From Apibacter muscae (GTDB lineage: Bacteria > Bacteroidota > Bacteroidia > Flavobacteriales > Weeksellaceae): a stretch of DNA of 64,000 nt. The stretch is taken from contig NZ_SELG01000032.1 of the NCBI RefSeq assembly GCF_007845635.1, forward strand, positions 186,001-250,000, written 5' to 3'. Below, in pieces: positions 18,384-26,569 of the stretch. The position numbers and the translations under genes are program-made. Under the pieces are notes generated by a model that saw nothing but the letters and a program-made list of their open reading frames with translations, was not told the DNA's origin and made no database searches. Positions within the stretch are counted from its first letter, which is position 1; every line of letters starts with the position of its first letter.

Positions 18384-21300
18384 TTATTTTTTCATAATTT
18401 TTTTACTAACTGTTTGTCCTTGAGACTGTACTTGTACAACGTACACCCCAGCCGGAAAACTTTGAATATTTATAGATATCTCAGATTCTGCTTTAAAAGA
18501 TTTAGTATAAACTTCATCTCCGGTAAAGCTAAATACTCTTAACATACCCTCCGGTATATCTGTCAACATCACTTTAAATATTCCCGAATTTGGATTTGGG
18601 GTTACTTGCACTTGTGATTCTGTTAATTTACTATTAGAATTAATCTCAACTGCTTCAGATCTTAAATTTCGATTGATCGGTACTATATATTCCGGAGAAT
18701 TTGCTATTGATTCTGCTGTAAATCTTGTTTCATCTTTTGCGCAACGAACTGAAGCTCCACTCCTTGGTCTAAATAAAGAAGAGGGATCAACTGAAACCTC
18801 TCCCATAGAAAATGCAGATGCTAGTAGTCTTAACCAAGTTTGTGAGCCCATAAACATATTAGCTGACCAATTAACTCCATAATATAATAAACCTTCAAGA
18901 CCTATAGGATTATTATTATCAATAGTTCCTCTGGTTCCAACTGCTGGATAGTTTCCTACATTATACTGCTGACTATTTAAACTAATTCCTACAGTCCCTA
19001 AATTATTCTTAACTGTTACTCCTCCTATTTTATCTAAAGCTCTATTACTATCTGATAATTTAAAAATACTTAGATCATTATTATCTTTATACCAATACCC
19101 CATTCCTTCTTTATACCAAGGTGAGCCTAAATGATCGGAAGCACTAAAATCTGGAACTCTCCAACCATCAGGACAGGGATCAAAAGGAGATTTTTCATTA
19201 GCATGTCCCCACAATTTAGGATATACTTCTGGCAACCAGCTAGGTGAATTCCCTCTATATAAATGATGTAAAGGATTTCTAACTGATTTTAATAATACTT
19301 CCTCCAAAGTATTCTCCCATGACGTCATTGTATATTGCTTTTCATATTGCTCAATATGATCTAATATTTTAGGAAATTGTTGGTTTCCCAAATTTGTAGA
19401 TCCTAAATAAATTTTATCATGAATTCCCCAAATACCATAGTAGAAAGGTATAAAAACAGGCATAGGATCTTTTCTCCCCCATTGGTATAGCAATCCTTTA
19501 GTGTTTTCATAAATATTTCTATCAGTAGAAGAAATATCTGATTCAGTAGCACCTAAATTACGATCCATAAAGGTTGTAGTTAAAGGGACTGTTCCATTTA
19601 AAGTATTATATGCAAAAAGAGGTAATTTTTCTTTAGAAAACTTATTCTCTGTAGTATGGGTGAATGTATTTAAAGTGGGATCTGAATTAGAGACCCAAAT
19701 ATGCCAACTCCAAAGAACTGGATCGTTAGAATTACCCTGATCTCCATTATGTAAAGATATAACCGCATTACCAGATTGGTTAGGATTAATTGTTACTTGC
19801 AATATTCCATTTTCATTTGATCCTTGCAATGCTATACTTTTAATCAATTGTGTATTAGTTGTCCAATAAATATTTTCAGATAGTTTTCCTGTTGGCCATT
19901 CATGATCTGTCAAAAGTTGATTATATGCGGCAAAGGCTTTATTTACAGGTATATTAATTTTTTGTTCTAATTCACTTTTCACCAATAGATAAGAATTTGG
20001 ATTATATAATCCTTCACTATATTCCTTAACAGTGTTAGGTAAATAAATAGTTTGCCAATCAAAGGCTGGTAAAGCTTCTTTAACACAACGTACTGCAAAT
20101 AAAGAGGAATTATGTCCTGCTGTTATCTCATTAAAGTCTAAAGTATATCGCCCAGTAAAATTATCTTGTAAAAAATCACTTACTAAATGCAACATATTAG
20201 CTGTACCTCCATGTCTAGACTGCGTACCTAAAGTAGCTGTCCACAGTTGAGCCTCTGATCCCTGATCTTGATAGAGTAATCTATTAGTAACGTAATAATG
20301 TCCAGAAGCGGGAATAATTCCAATATTATATCCTTTTACCTCTGTAAAGTCATAACCTAACCCCGGATAAATTTTTAAACCTGAAAAATCTTTCTCTGCA
20401 TTAGAATCATTTTTAAAATCATATTTGGAATTTTGATTTGATCCTAAATATTTCCCCCACGGTGATCCCCAATAAAAATGAGAATCTGAACCGGCTGAAG
20501 GTACCCTCCAACCCGCTGGACAAGGATCAAACGAGGATTTTTGTTTTTGTTCTGATATTATACCCGCTGTTGCATAACCTTCTGTATTACTTCCCCATAA
20601 ATCAAATGTTCTTCCATTTTTTTGTTCATAACCAACCAAATCATTAGTAAACCATGCATATTTAGAATGATTATTTCTATCTTGGATTTCCTCAGGAGTC
20701 ATTGTAATGATTGAATAAGGAAGTTGTACACTTTCTTGTATATTACTATTAGCTTCATTATAGTTTCTATTATGAAATATAGGAGTATTTATTACTGATC
20801 CATACTTAAGAGTATGAATTATAGGAGCATTCCCATCTAAATAGACACCAGGAGGGAATGGATCCTTTCTTCCCCATTGATACATAAGTCCTCCTGCACG
20901 ATTCCAATCATTTCCTAGAAAATTATTGGATAAAGCTCCTAAGTTCCTGTCCATAAAAGAATTTACTAATGTTCCATTATCATAAGTTATTCCTTTAGTG
21001 GGATCATCCGTTACCCATACATGCCAGCTCCAATAAACAGGGTCTTGTTTAGGATCCCCAGTATCTCCTACATGGAAAGCAATGACAGCATTTCCTTTCC
21101 CTTTGGCTTGATTGATTTGAACATTAATTTGAGAATTGGATCCATTCTGATCGATTTCAGTAGAACGTATAAGACCTTCTACATCCTCCCAATATACGGA
21201 AGAAGATAATTTTCCAGATGGGATACCTTTGTAATCTAGGTATTCATTATTTTCCCACATAGCATAGGCTTTAGCGACAGGTATCGCTATCCCCCCGTAA

Positions 21301-23150
21301 TTATAAGACTTTGCTTGCTCTATATCAAATATATAGCTATTAGGTGCATATACATTTAAATCATATGGATTTATTGGTGCAGCTTCACAAATATTAGATT
21401 CTATTATTTGAGTAAATTGGCTCCATTGATTAGCTTTTTTATAACTAGATATTGTATTTTTTGGTACCGCTAATTCAACATTGTTTACAGGTACTCCACT
21501 AAATACATTGCTTCCTAAAGTTGGAGGAGTTGTAGCGCAAATAGAGAGTTTCTCCAATTGTTTCATATCACTAAAAGCTCCTACTCCTATAGTTTTTAAA
21601 CTTTTCGATAACGACAATTCTTTTATAGTGGAATATGCAAAAACATAATTTTGAATTTCTTCTAACTCTTCTGGTAAGGTTACACTTCCTTTAAAATAAC
21701 TAAATAACCTTGAGGGTATAAGCTTTAAAGTTTTAGGTAGTATAACATGGTTGGAATTGCCGGTAAATGCTCCGTTTTGATTATAATAGCTTAATCCAAA
21801 TGCCTGTAATTTTGTATTATTGCTAAAATCTAAGGTGTTGCTTTCTAGTTGTAACTGTGAAAAGGCTTCTCCGCCTATAGTGGATAAATTCGGACTATGA
21901 GAAAAGTCTATGGATGGCATTACTGCTCTTTGAAAAGCATAGGCTTCTATTATTTCTAATTCTTCTGATAAGGTTATACTTCCCTTAAAATCACTAAATA
22001 ATTTACTTGGTATTATTTTTAATGCTTTGGGTAATATTACATGGCTTGTATTCCCTGTAAAAGCTCCATTATTATTGTAATAACTAAGTCCAAAATTTGA
22101 TAGTTTGGAATTGGTAGTGAAATCCAAAACATTATTTTCTAATTGAATACCAGTAAAAGCTTCTCCGCCTATAGTGGATAAATTCGGACTATGAGAAAAG
22201 TCTATAGATGGCATCTTAGCACTTAAAAAAGCATAGGCATCAATAATTTCTAAATCTTCTGGTAAGGTTACACTTCCTTTAAAATTACTAAATAATTTAC
22301 TTGGTATTATTTTTAATGCTTTGGGTAATATTACATGGCTTGTATTCCCTGTAAAAGCTCCATTATTATTGTAATAACTAAGTCCAAAATTTGATAGTTT
22401 GGAATTGGTAGTGAAATCCAAAACATTATTTTCTAATTGAATACCAGTAAAAGCTTCTCCTCCTATAGTGGATAAATTCGGACTATGAGAAAAGTCTATA
22501 GATGGCATCTTAGCACTTAAAAAAGCATAGGCATCAATAGTTTCTAGATCTTCTGGTAAGCTTATACTTCCTTTAAAATTACTAAATAACCTTGAGGGTA
22601 TGAGCTTTAATGTTTTAGGTAGTATAACATGATTGGAATTGCCTGTAAATGCTCCATTTTGATTATAATAGCTTAATCCAAATACCTGTAATTTTGTATT
22701 ATTACTAAAATCTAAGGTGTTACTTTCTAATTGTAACTGTGAAAAGGCTTCTCCGCCTATAGTTGTTAAATTTGTACTTTTACTAAAGTCTATAGATACA
22801 ATTTTACCGTTTGTAAAAGCGTATGAAGCAATTACATCTAAAGTTTTTGGTAAAATTATTTTCAACAATTTAGCTCCAGAGAATGCTCCCCCAGGCAAAG
22901 TATTATCTACTAAATTTGCCTTTTCTAAATTTAAATTTTGCAGAGCCGCCATGCTACGTATGGTTGCAAAATCTGCTGCATTTAAGGTACCGGTTAAGGT
23001 AAGATCTGTAATTGTGTGTTTTTCGGACGATACCAGGGATTCTAGACCTCCCGGCGCGGTTACTTCATATTCTCGTGATGTCTGTCCCCAACAGAGAGAC
23101 CAACTCAGAAAGAATAGAAAAAATAGAAAATGATAATTTTTTCTTTTCAT
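18384..23150 (-). CDS. T9SS-exported cell-surface protein with BspA-like LRRs and FISUMP-type modules
   Basis: A 1588-residue secreted protein. The signal peptide spans about 1-22. BspA-like leucine-rich repeats (LRR_5 type) fill about 50-590, including four near-identical 98-residue units. Two modules follow (about 595-1030 and 1043-1490), each with MDRNLGA, LMYQWGRKDP or LLYQWGRKDP, and PCPxGWRVP, resembling the Fibrobacter major paralogous domain (TIGR02145). The last ~75 residues (from VTPNPNSG, about 1513) are a type A T9SS sorting domain ending KKIMKK. BspA-like proteins often mediate adhesion to host proteins or other bacteria; that role is inferred. Monocistronic, with its own promoter and terminator. 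Confidence 0.88.
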   Translation of the reverse strand: MKRKNYHFLFFLFFLSWSLCWGQTSREYEVTAPGGLESLVSSEKHTITDLTLTGTLNAADFATIRSMAALQNLNLEKANLVDNTLPGGAFSGAKLLKIILPKTLDVIASYAFTNGKIVSIDFSKSTNLTTIGGEAFSQLQLESNTLDFSNNTKLQVFGLSYYNQNGAFTGNSNHVILPKTLKLIPSRLFSNFKGSISLPEDLETIDAYAFLSAKMPSIDFSHSPNLSTIGGEAFTGIQLENNVLDFTTNSKLSNFGLSYYNNNGAFTGNTSHVILPKALKIIPSKLFSNFKGSVTLPEDLEIIDAYAFLSAKMPSIDFSHSPNLSTIGGEAFTGIQLENNVLDFTTNSKLSNFGLSYYNNNGAFTGNTSHVILPKALKIIPSKLFSDFKGSITLSEELEIIEAYAFQRAVMPSIDFSHSPNLSTIGGEAFSQLQLESNTLDFSNNTKLQAFGLSYYNQNGAFTGNSNHVILPKTLKLIPSRLFSYFKGSVTLPEELEEIQNYVFAYSTIKELSLSKSLKTIGVGAFSDMKQLEKLSICATTPPTLGSNVFSGVPVNNVELAVPKNTISSYKKANQWSQFTQIIESNICEAAPINPYDLNVYAPNSYIFDIEQAKSYNYGGIAIPVAKAYAMWENNEYLDYKGIPSGKLSSSVYWEDVEGLIRSTEIDQNGSNSQINVQINQAKGKGNAVIAFHVGDTGDPKQDPVYWSWHVWVTDDPTKGITYDNGTLVNSFMDRNLGALSNNFLGNDWNRAGGLMYQWGRKDPFPPGVYLDGNAPIIHTLKYGSVINTPIFHNRNYNEANSNIQESVQLPYSIITMTPEEIQDRNNHSKYAWFTNDLVGYEQKNGRTFDLWGSNTEGYATAGIISEQKQKSSFDPCPAGWRVPSAGSDSHFYWGSPWGKYLGSNQNSKYDFKNDSNAEKDFSGLKIYPGLGYDFTEVKGYNIGIIPASGHYYVTNRLLYQDQGSEAQLWTATLGTQSRHGGTANMLHLVSDFLQDNFTGRYTLDFNEITAGHNSSLFAVRCVKEALPAFDWQTIYLPNTVKEYSEGLYNPNSYLLVKSELEQKINIPVNKAFAAYNQLLTDHEWPTGKLSENIYWTTNTQLIKSIALQGSNENGILQVTINPNQSGNAVISLHNGDQGNSNDPVLWSWHIWVSNSDPTLNTFTHTTENKFSKEKLPLFAYNTLNGTVPLTTTFMDRNLGATESDISSTDRNIYENTKGLLYQWGRKDPMPVFIPFYYGIWGIHDKIYLGSTNLGNQQFPKILDHIEQYEKQYTMTSWENTLEEVLLKSVRNPLHHLYRGNSPSWLPEVYPKLWGHANEKSPFDPCPDGWRVPDFSASDHLGSPWYKEGMGYWYKDNNDLSIFKLSDSNRALDKIGGVTVKNNLGTVGISLNSQQYNVGNYPAVGTRGTIDNNNPIGLEGLLYYGVNWSANMFMGSQTWLRLLASAFSMGEVSVDPSSLFRPRSGASVRCAKDETRFTAESIANSPEYIVPINRNLRSEAVEINSNSKLTESQVQVTPNPNSGIFKVMLTDIPEGMLRVFSFTGDEVYTKSFKAESEISINIQSFPAGVYVVQVQSQGQTVSKKIMKK
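21640..22800. repeat. 294-bp tandem repeats inside the LRR gene
   Basis: Four copies with a 294-bp (98-residue) period; the equivalent point falls at 21727, 22021, 22315 and 22609. The two middle copies are almost identical over about 240 bp (21993-22235 against 22287-22529, one substitution seen). The outer copies resemble each other more closely than the middle ones. In-frame period keeps the protein intact. Confidence 0.85.
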
Positions 23151-23233
23151 AAGCTTTTTTAAATGAATTTATAGTTTAGTTCATGGATGAGGAAATATAT
23201 AAGAAAATTCTTACACTTTTCACTTATCCATTG

Positions 23234-23265
23234 CAAAATTAGCAATACTATTCCATGTAAACAAA
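23234..23265 (-). promoter_or_regulatory. Promoter of the LRR surface-protein gene
   Basis: On the minus strand, TTTG (23265-23262) and TAATTTTG (23241-23234) with a 20-base spacer match the Bacteroidota consensus. Predicted start of transcription is near 23228, giving a leader of about 75 bases. Confidence 0.6.
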
Positions 23266-23546
23266 TTTTTTATTAAAGAAACGTTAATAATTTTATATTT
23301 TAATATATTCCGAATGAATTTATATATCTAATCTACTATTTAACAGATTTATAGATTAAAACCTATTATTAACATTTTTTTTTAATTTTTATATGGTAGT
23401 AAATATTCAATTAATGAAAAGTAGAAATGTAGAAAAAAAGAATAGTAACAAAACTTAATTTTAAATTATTAAGAAATTTATAAAGATGTTACAATTATTC
23501 CCCAATCATAGATTAAATAAAAAACATTATTTTTAAAATTTAGTAT

Positions 23547-23578
23547 AAAAAAAGCTCTTAATTATTTTTAAGAGCTTT
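23547..23578 (-). terminator. Terminator after nuoD
   Basis: AAAGCTCTTA (23551-23560) pairs with TAAGAGCTTT (23569-23578); the A run on the left gives seven T on the minus strand. It closes the nuoABCD operon. Confidence 0.8.
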
Positions 23579-23600
23579 CTTATATTTTAAAAATTATTAT

Positions 23601-24845
23601 TTATGCATCTAATTCACCGGCAATAACATTTAAACTTCCTAAAGTAATTATAGCATCTGATAGCATTTGATCTTTGATTATTTCTGAATAGGCTTGATAA
23701 TAAATAAAGCAGGGTCTTCTAAAATGTAATCGGTATGGACTTCTTCCTCCATCGCTAACCATATAAAAACCTAATTCGCCATTTCCTCCTTCTACTGAAT
23801 TATAAATTTCTCCCGTAGGTATATCTACTTCTCCCATCACTATTTTAAAATGGTAAATTAATGCCTCCATACTGGTATAAACCTCTGGTTTATTCGGTAA
23901 ATAAAAATCTGGAACCTCCACGTGGTGTTCTCCTTCTGGCAAATTTTCGTAAGCATTTTTCACTAAGTTATAGCTCTCTCTTATCTCTTGTAAACGAACC
24001 ATAAAACGGTCATAGGCATCTCCTGCCGTACCGATAGGCACTACAAAATCAAAATCCTCGTAAGAGGAATACGGATTCATCACCCGTGCATCATAATCTA
24101 CGCCTGCGGCTCTTAGATTAGGTCCTGTAAAGCCATAATTTAATGCTTTTTCTGCTGAAATTGCTCCCACTCCTATGGTTCTGTCCATAAAAATACGGTT
24201 TCTTTCTAGAAGATTGGCAAATTCTTCAATTCTTGCCGGAAACTCTTTAATAAATTTTTTGATCAGTTCATGAAACTTAGGACTAAAATCTCTTTCAAAG
24301 CCCCCAATTCTACCTATGTTAGTAGTCATTCTTGCTCCACAAACCTGCTCGTATAGGTCATATATTTTTTCTCTGTCTTGAAAAACATATGTAAATCCGG
24401 TTAATGCTCCTGTATCTACTCCCATGACTGAATCGCAAACCAAGTGATCTGCAATTCTTGCCAATTCCATAATAATGATACGCATATAATCGATTTTCTT
24501 GGTAACTTTAATCCCTAAAAATTTTTCCATCGTCATATGCCATCCTATATTGTTAATAGGGGCAGAACAATAGTTCAACCGATCGGTTAAGGTGGTTATT
24601 TGTGAATAAGTTCTTCTTTCAGCTATTTTTTCGAAGGCACGATGTATATACCCAACGGTAGATTGTGAAGAAACTACCCTTTCTCCATCCATCAATATTT
24701 TATTTTGGAATATTCCGTGCGTAGAAGGATGGGTGGGACCTAGGTTTATGTGTTGCAGTTCACCATCTACTTGCTCTTTCACTATATATTTATCTACTAG
24801 GCTAGATAAATGCTGCAACTCTTTTTGATTATTTTCGTTAGACAT
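23601..24845 (-). CDS. nuoD: NADH-quinone oxidoreductase subunit D
   Basis: The 49-kDa-type subunit of respiratory complex I, which forms the quinone-binding pocket together with NuoB. It is 414 residues with the family's [12 protein letters not shown] opening (the quinone-site His), the [12 protein letters not shown] block and [10 protein letters not shown]. Last gene of nuoABCD; a strong terminator follows at once instead of the expected nuoE-N genes. Confidence 0.96.
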   Translation of the reverse strand: MSNENNQKELQHLSSLVDKYIVKEQVDGELQHINLGPTHPSTHGIFQNKILMDGERVVSSQSTVGYIHRAFEKIAERRTYSQITTLTDRLNYCSAPINNIGWHMTMEKFLGIKVTKKIDYMRIIIMELARIADHLVCDSVMGVDTGALTGFTYVFQDREKIYDLYEQVCGARMTTNIGRIGGFERDFSPKFHELIKKFIKEFPARIEEFANLLERNRIFMDRTIGVGAISAEKALNYGFTGPNLRAAGVDYDARVMNPYSSYEDFDFVVPIGTAGDAYDRFMVRLQEIRESYNLVKNAYENLPEGEHHVEVPDFYLPNKPEVYTSMEALIYHFKIVMGEVDIPTGEIYNSVEGGNGELGFYMVSDGGRSPYRLHFRRPCFIYYQAYSEIIKDQMLSDAIITLGSLNVIAGELDA

Positions 24846-24868
24846 TTTTCCTTTTTTTGAATAATTAG

Positions 24869-25378
24869 TTACCGACCAAACATTGCGTCATTCTTATCTG
24901 TACGGGTAGCGTCTTCCAATTCGTATTGTTTTAGGAGTGGATGGTAATCCATATCGTCGCAATTTAAAATCCTTACCAAATTGGGATGTCCAATAAATTT
25001 TATACCATAAAAATCAAAAGTTTCTCTTTCTTGCCAATTGGCTGATGAATATAGAGGGGTTAAGGAATCTACTTCTGGATTTTGAATAGAAAAAAATATT
25101 TTTAGTCTAATTCTGAAATTGTGTATTAAACTATGCAAGTGATAAATTACTCCCAATTCCGCTCCATGATTGTTGGGATAATGAATTCCACATATATCCG
25201 TTAAAAAATCAATTTTTATGTTATCTTCCTTCATCCATTGTACCAATGGCAGCAAAATTTCTTTTTTAATTTCTAGGGTCAAAATTCCATCAGGCTCGTA
25301 AGCTCTTAGTATAGAATCTTCAAATTTATTTGAAATAAGTTCTAGTACGTACTGGTTATCGATAACTTTCTCTTCCAT
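24869..25378 (-). CDS. nuoC: NADH-quinone oxidoreductase subunit C
   Basis: The 30-kDa-type peripheral-arm subunit of complex I, 169 residues. Conserved parts are FLTDICGIHYP, the YHLHS strand, the NWQERETFDFYGIKFIGHPNLVRIL signature and the short C-terminal tail. It starts 17 bases after nuoB and ends 23 bases before nuoD; C and D are separate here, not fused as in E. coli. Confidence 0.95.
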   Translation of the reverse strand: MEEKVIDNQYVLELISNKFEDSILRAYEPDGILTLEIKKEILLPLVQWMKEDNIKIDFLTDICGIHYPNNHGAELGVIYHLHSLIHNFRIRLKIFFSIQNPEVDSLTPLYSSANWQERETFDFYGIKFIGHPNLVRILNCDDMDYHPLLKQYELEDATRTDKNDAMFGR

Positions 25379-25395
25379 TTTCTATACAATATTAC

Positions 25396-25944
25396 TTACG
25401 ATATTTGGTAAGATTCTAGAAGATTTTTATATTCCTCTGAATCTCTTCTTCTCAAGCTTTCATTTTTAACTAATTCCTGAATCTGCATAAAACCTTCTAT
25501 AATTTGTTCCGGTCTTGGGGGGCAACCAGGGACGTAAACATCTACAGGAATAATTTTATCAATTCCCTGCAATACTGAATAGGTATCAAAGATTCCTCCA
25601 CTGGATGCACAGGCTCCAACAGCCATCACCCACTTAGGCTCTGCCATTTGGGTATATACCTGTTTTAACACAGGAGCTAATTTTTTTGAAATGGTTCCAC
25701 AAATCATTAACAAATCTGCCTGCCTGGGAGAAAAACACATATTTTCTGCTCCGAAACGAGACAAATCGTAATTGGAGGCTTGAATCGCCATAAATTCAAT
25801 TCCGCAACAAGAAGTTGCAAAAGGTAGAGGCCATAAAGAATAAGACCGAGCCAATCCTATTATTTTATCAAGGCTACCGGCAAAAAATCCTGGTCCACTT
25901 ATTCCTTCCGGTGCTTCTACTATTTTTACTTTTTTTTCTGACAT
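25396..25944 (-). CDS. nuoB: NADH-quinone oxidoreductase subunit B
   Basis: Carries cluster N2, the last iron-sulphur cluster before quinone. The four ligands are visible: Cys46 and Cys47 in ATSCCGIEF, Cys112 in GACASSGG and Cys141 in PGCPPRPE. At 182 residues it is normal for the family. Second gene of the nuo operon. Confidence 0.96.
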   Translation of the reverse strand: MSEKKVKIVEAPEGISGPGFFAGSLDKIIGLARSYSLWPLPFATSCCGIEFMAIQASNYDLSRFGAENMCFSPRQADLLMICGTISKKLAPVLKQVYTQMAEPKWVMAVGACASSGGIFDTYSVLQGIDKIIPVDVYVPGCPPRPEQIIEGFMQIQELVKNESLRRRDSEEYKNLLESYQIS

Positions 25945-25969
25945 TTTTTTTATTTAATTCATCTGAATT

Positions 25970-26335
25970 TTATTTTTCCCAATTTAAAGCGCCTCTCTTA
26001 ACTACGTAAAAGAAACCGATTAGAAAAATAGAAATAAAGGTTAATACAGCTAAAAATCCTTCAACACCAAATTCCCGAACGTTTAAAGCATAGGGGTAAA
26101 AAAATATGATTTCGATGTCAAACAATACGAAAAGTATAGCCGTTAAAAAATATTTAATTGAAAAGGGGGATCTAGCATCTCCTTCGTAAGCTATTCCACA
26201 CTCAAAAGTATCGTCTTTTACTTTCCCATGTACCCTTGATCCTAGCATTGCAGATCCGATTAATGTAACTACACTAAATGCGAAAGCGACAGCTACTTGG
26301 ATTAAAACCGGGATATAATCTACTGGTAAACTCAT
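25970..26335 (-). CDS. nuoA: NADH-quinone oxidoreductase subunit A
   Basis: A 121-residue membrane subunit of complex I with three transmembrane helices. The loop between helices 1 and 2 has the family signature FECGIAYEGDARSPFSIKYF with its conserved cysteine, and helix 2 contains FDIEIIFFYPYA. First gene of the operon; a -7-like TAAATTTG (minus strand, 26374-26367) lies upstream without a well-spaced -33 box. Confidence 0.95.
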   Translation of the reverse strand: MSLPVDYIPVLIQVAVAFAFSVVTLIGSAMLGSRVHGKVKDDTFECGIAYEGDARSPFSIKYFLTAILFVLFDIEIIFFYPYALNVREFGVEGFLAVLTFISIFLIGFFYVVKRGALNWEK

Positions 26336-26514
26336 GCTAAATTATTATTTACATTATAATGTTTTGCAAATTTAGTGTATTTTCAAACTTAATCTCTACA
26401 TTTTTTATAATAAATGATTACACTTATATATATGCTATTTTCCTGAAAACTTTAACAACTAAATCACAGATATTCAGATTATTATAACAAAATCAAATTT
26501 ATTATAGAATTTTA

Positions 26515-26546
26515 TTTGTAATTAGTCTAAATAAAAATTAATTTTG
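26515..26546 (+). promoter_or_regulatory. Promoter of the TonB-dependent receptor gene
   Basis: TTTG (26515-26518), a 20-base spacer and TAATTTTG (26539-26546) match the Bacteroidota consensus; the ATG is 24 bases downstream. No clear Fur-box palindrome is visible. Confidence 0.6.
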
Positions 26547-26569
26547 CTTCAATAATTTAAACACATCTA

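Larger units (their letters stand above)
23151..23600. other. 450-base AT-rich intergenic region
   Basis: It holds the promoter and about 75-base leader of the LRR gene (right of 23150) and the nuo terminator (23547-23578). Between about 23270 and 23540 I see only AT-rich sequence with no convincing ORF or RNA. Confidence 0.6.

Noticed and set aside
21640-22800. CRISPR-like regular repeats
   Set aside because: The 294-bp period, in-frame coding and LRR translation show protein repeats, not short repeats with unique spacers.
22717-23133. 138-codon open frame on the + strand
   Set aside because: Antisense shadow of the LRR gene; no family features and its repeats mirror those of the real gene.
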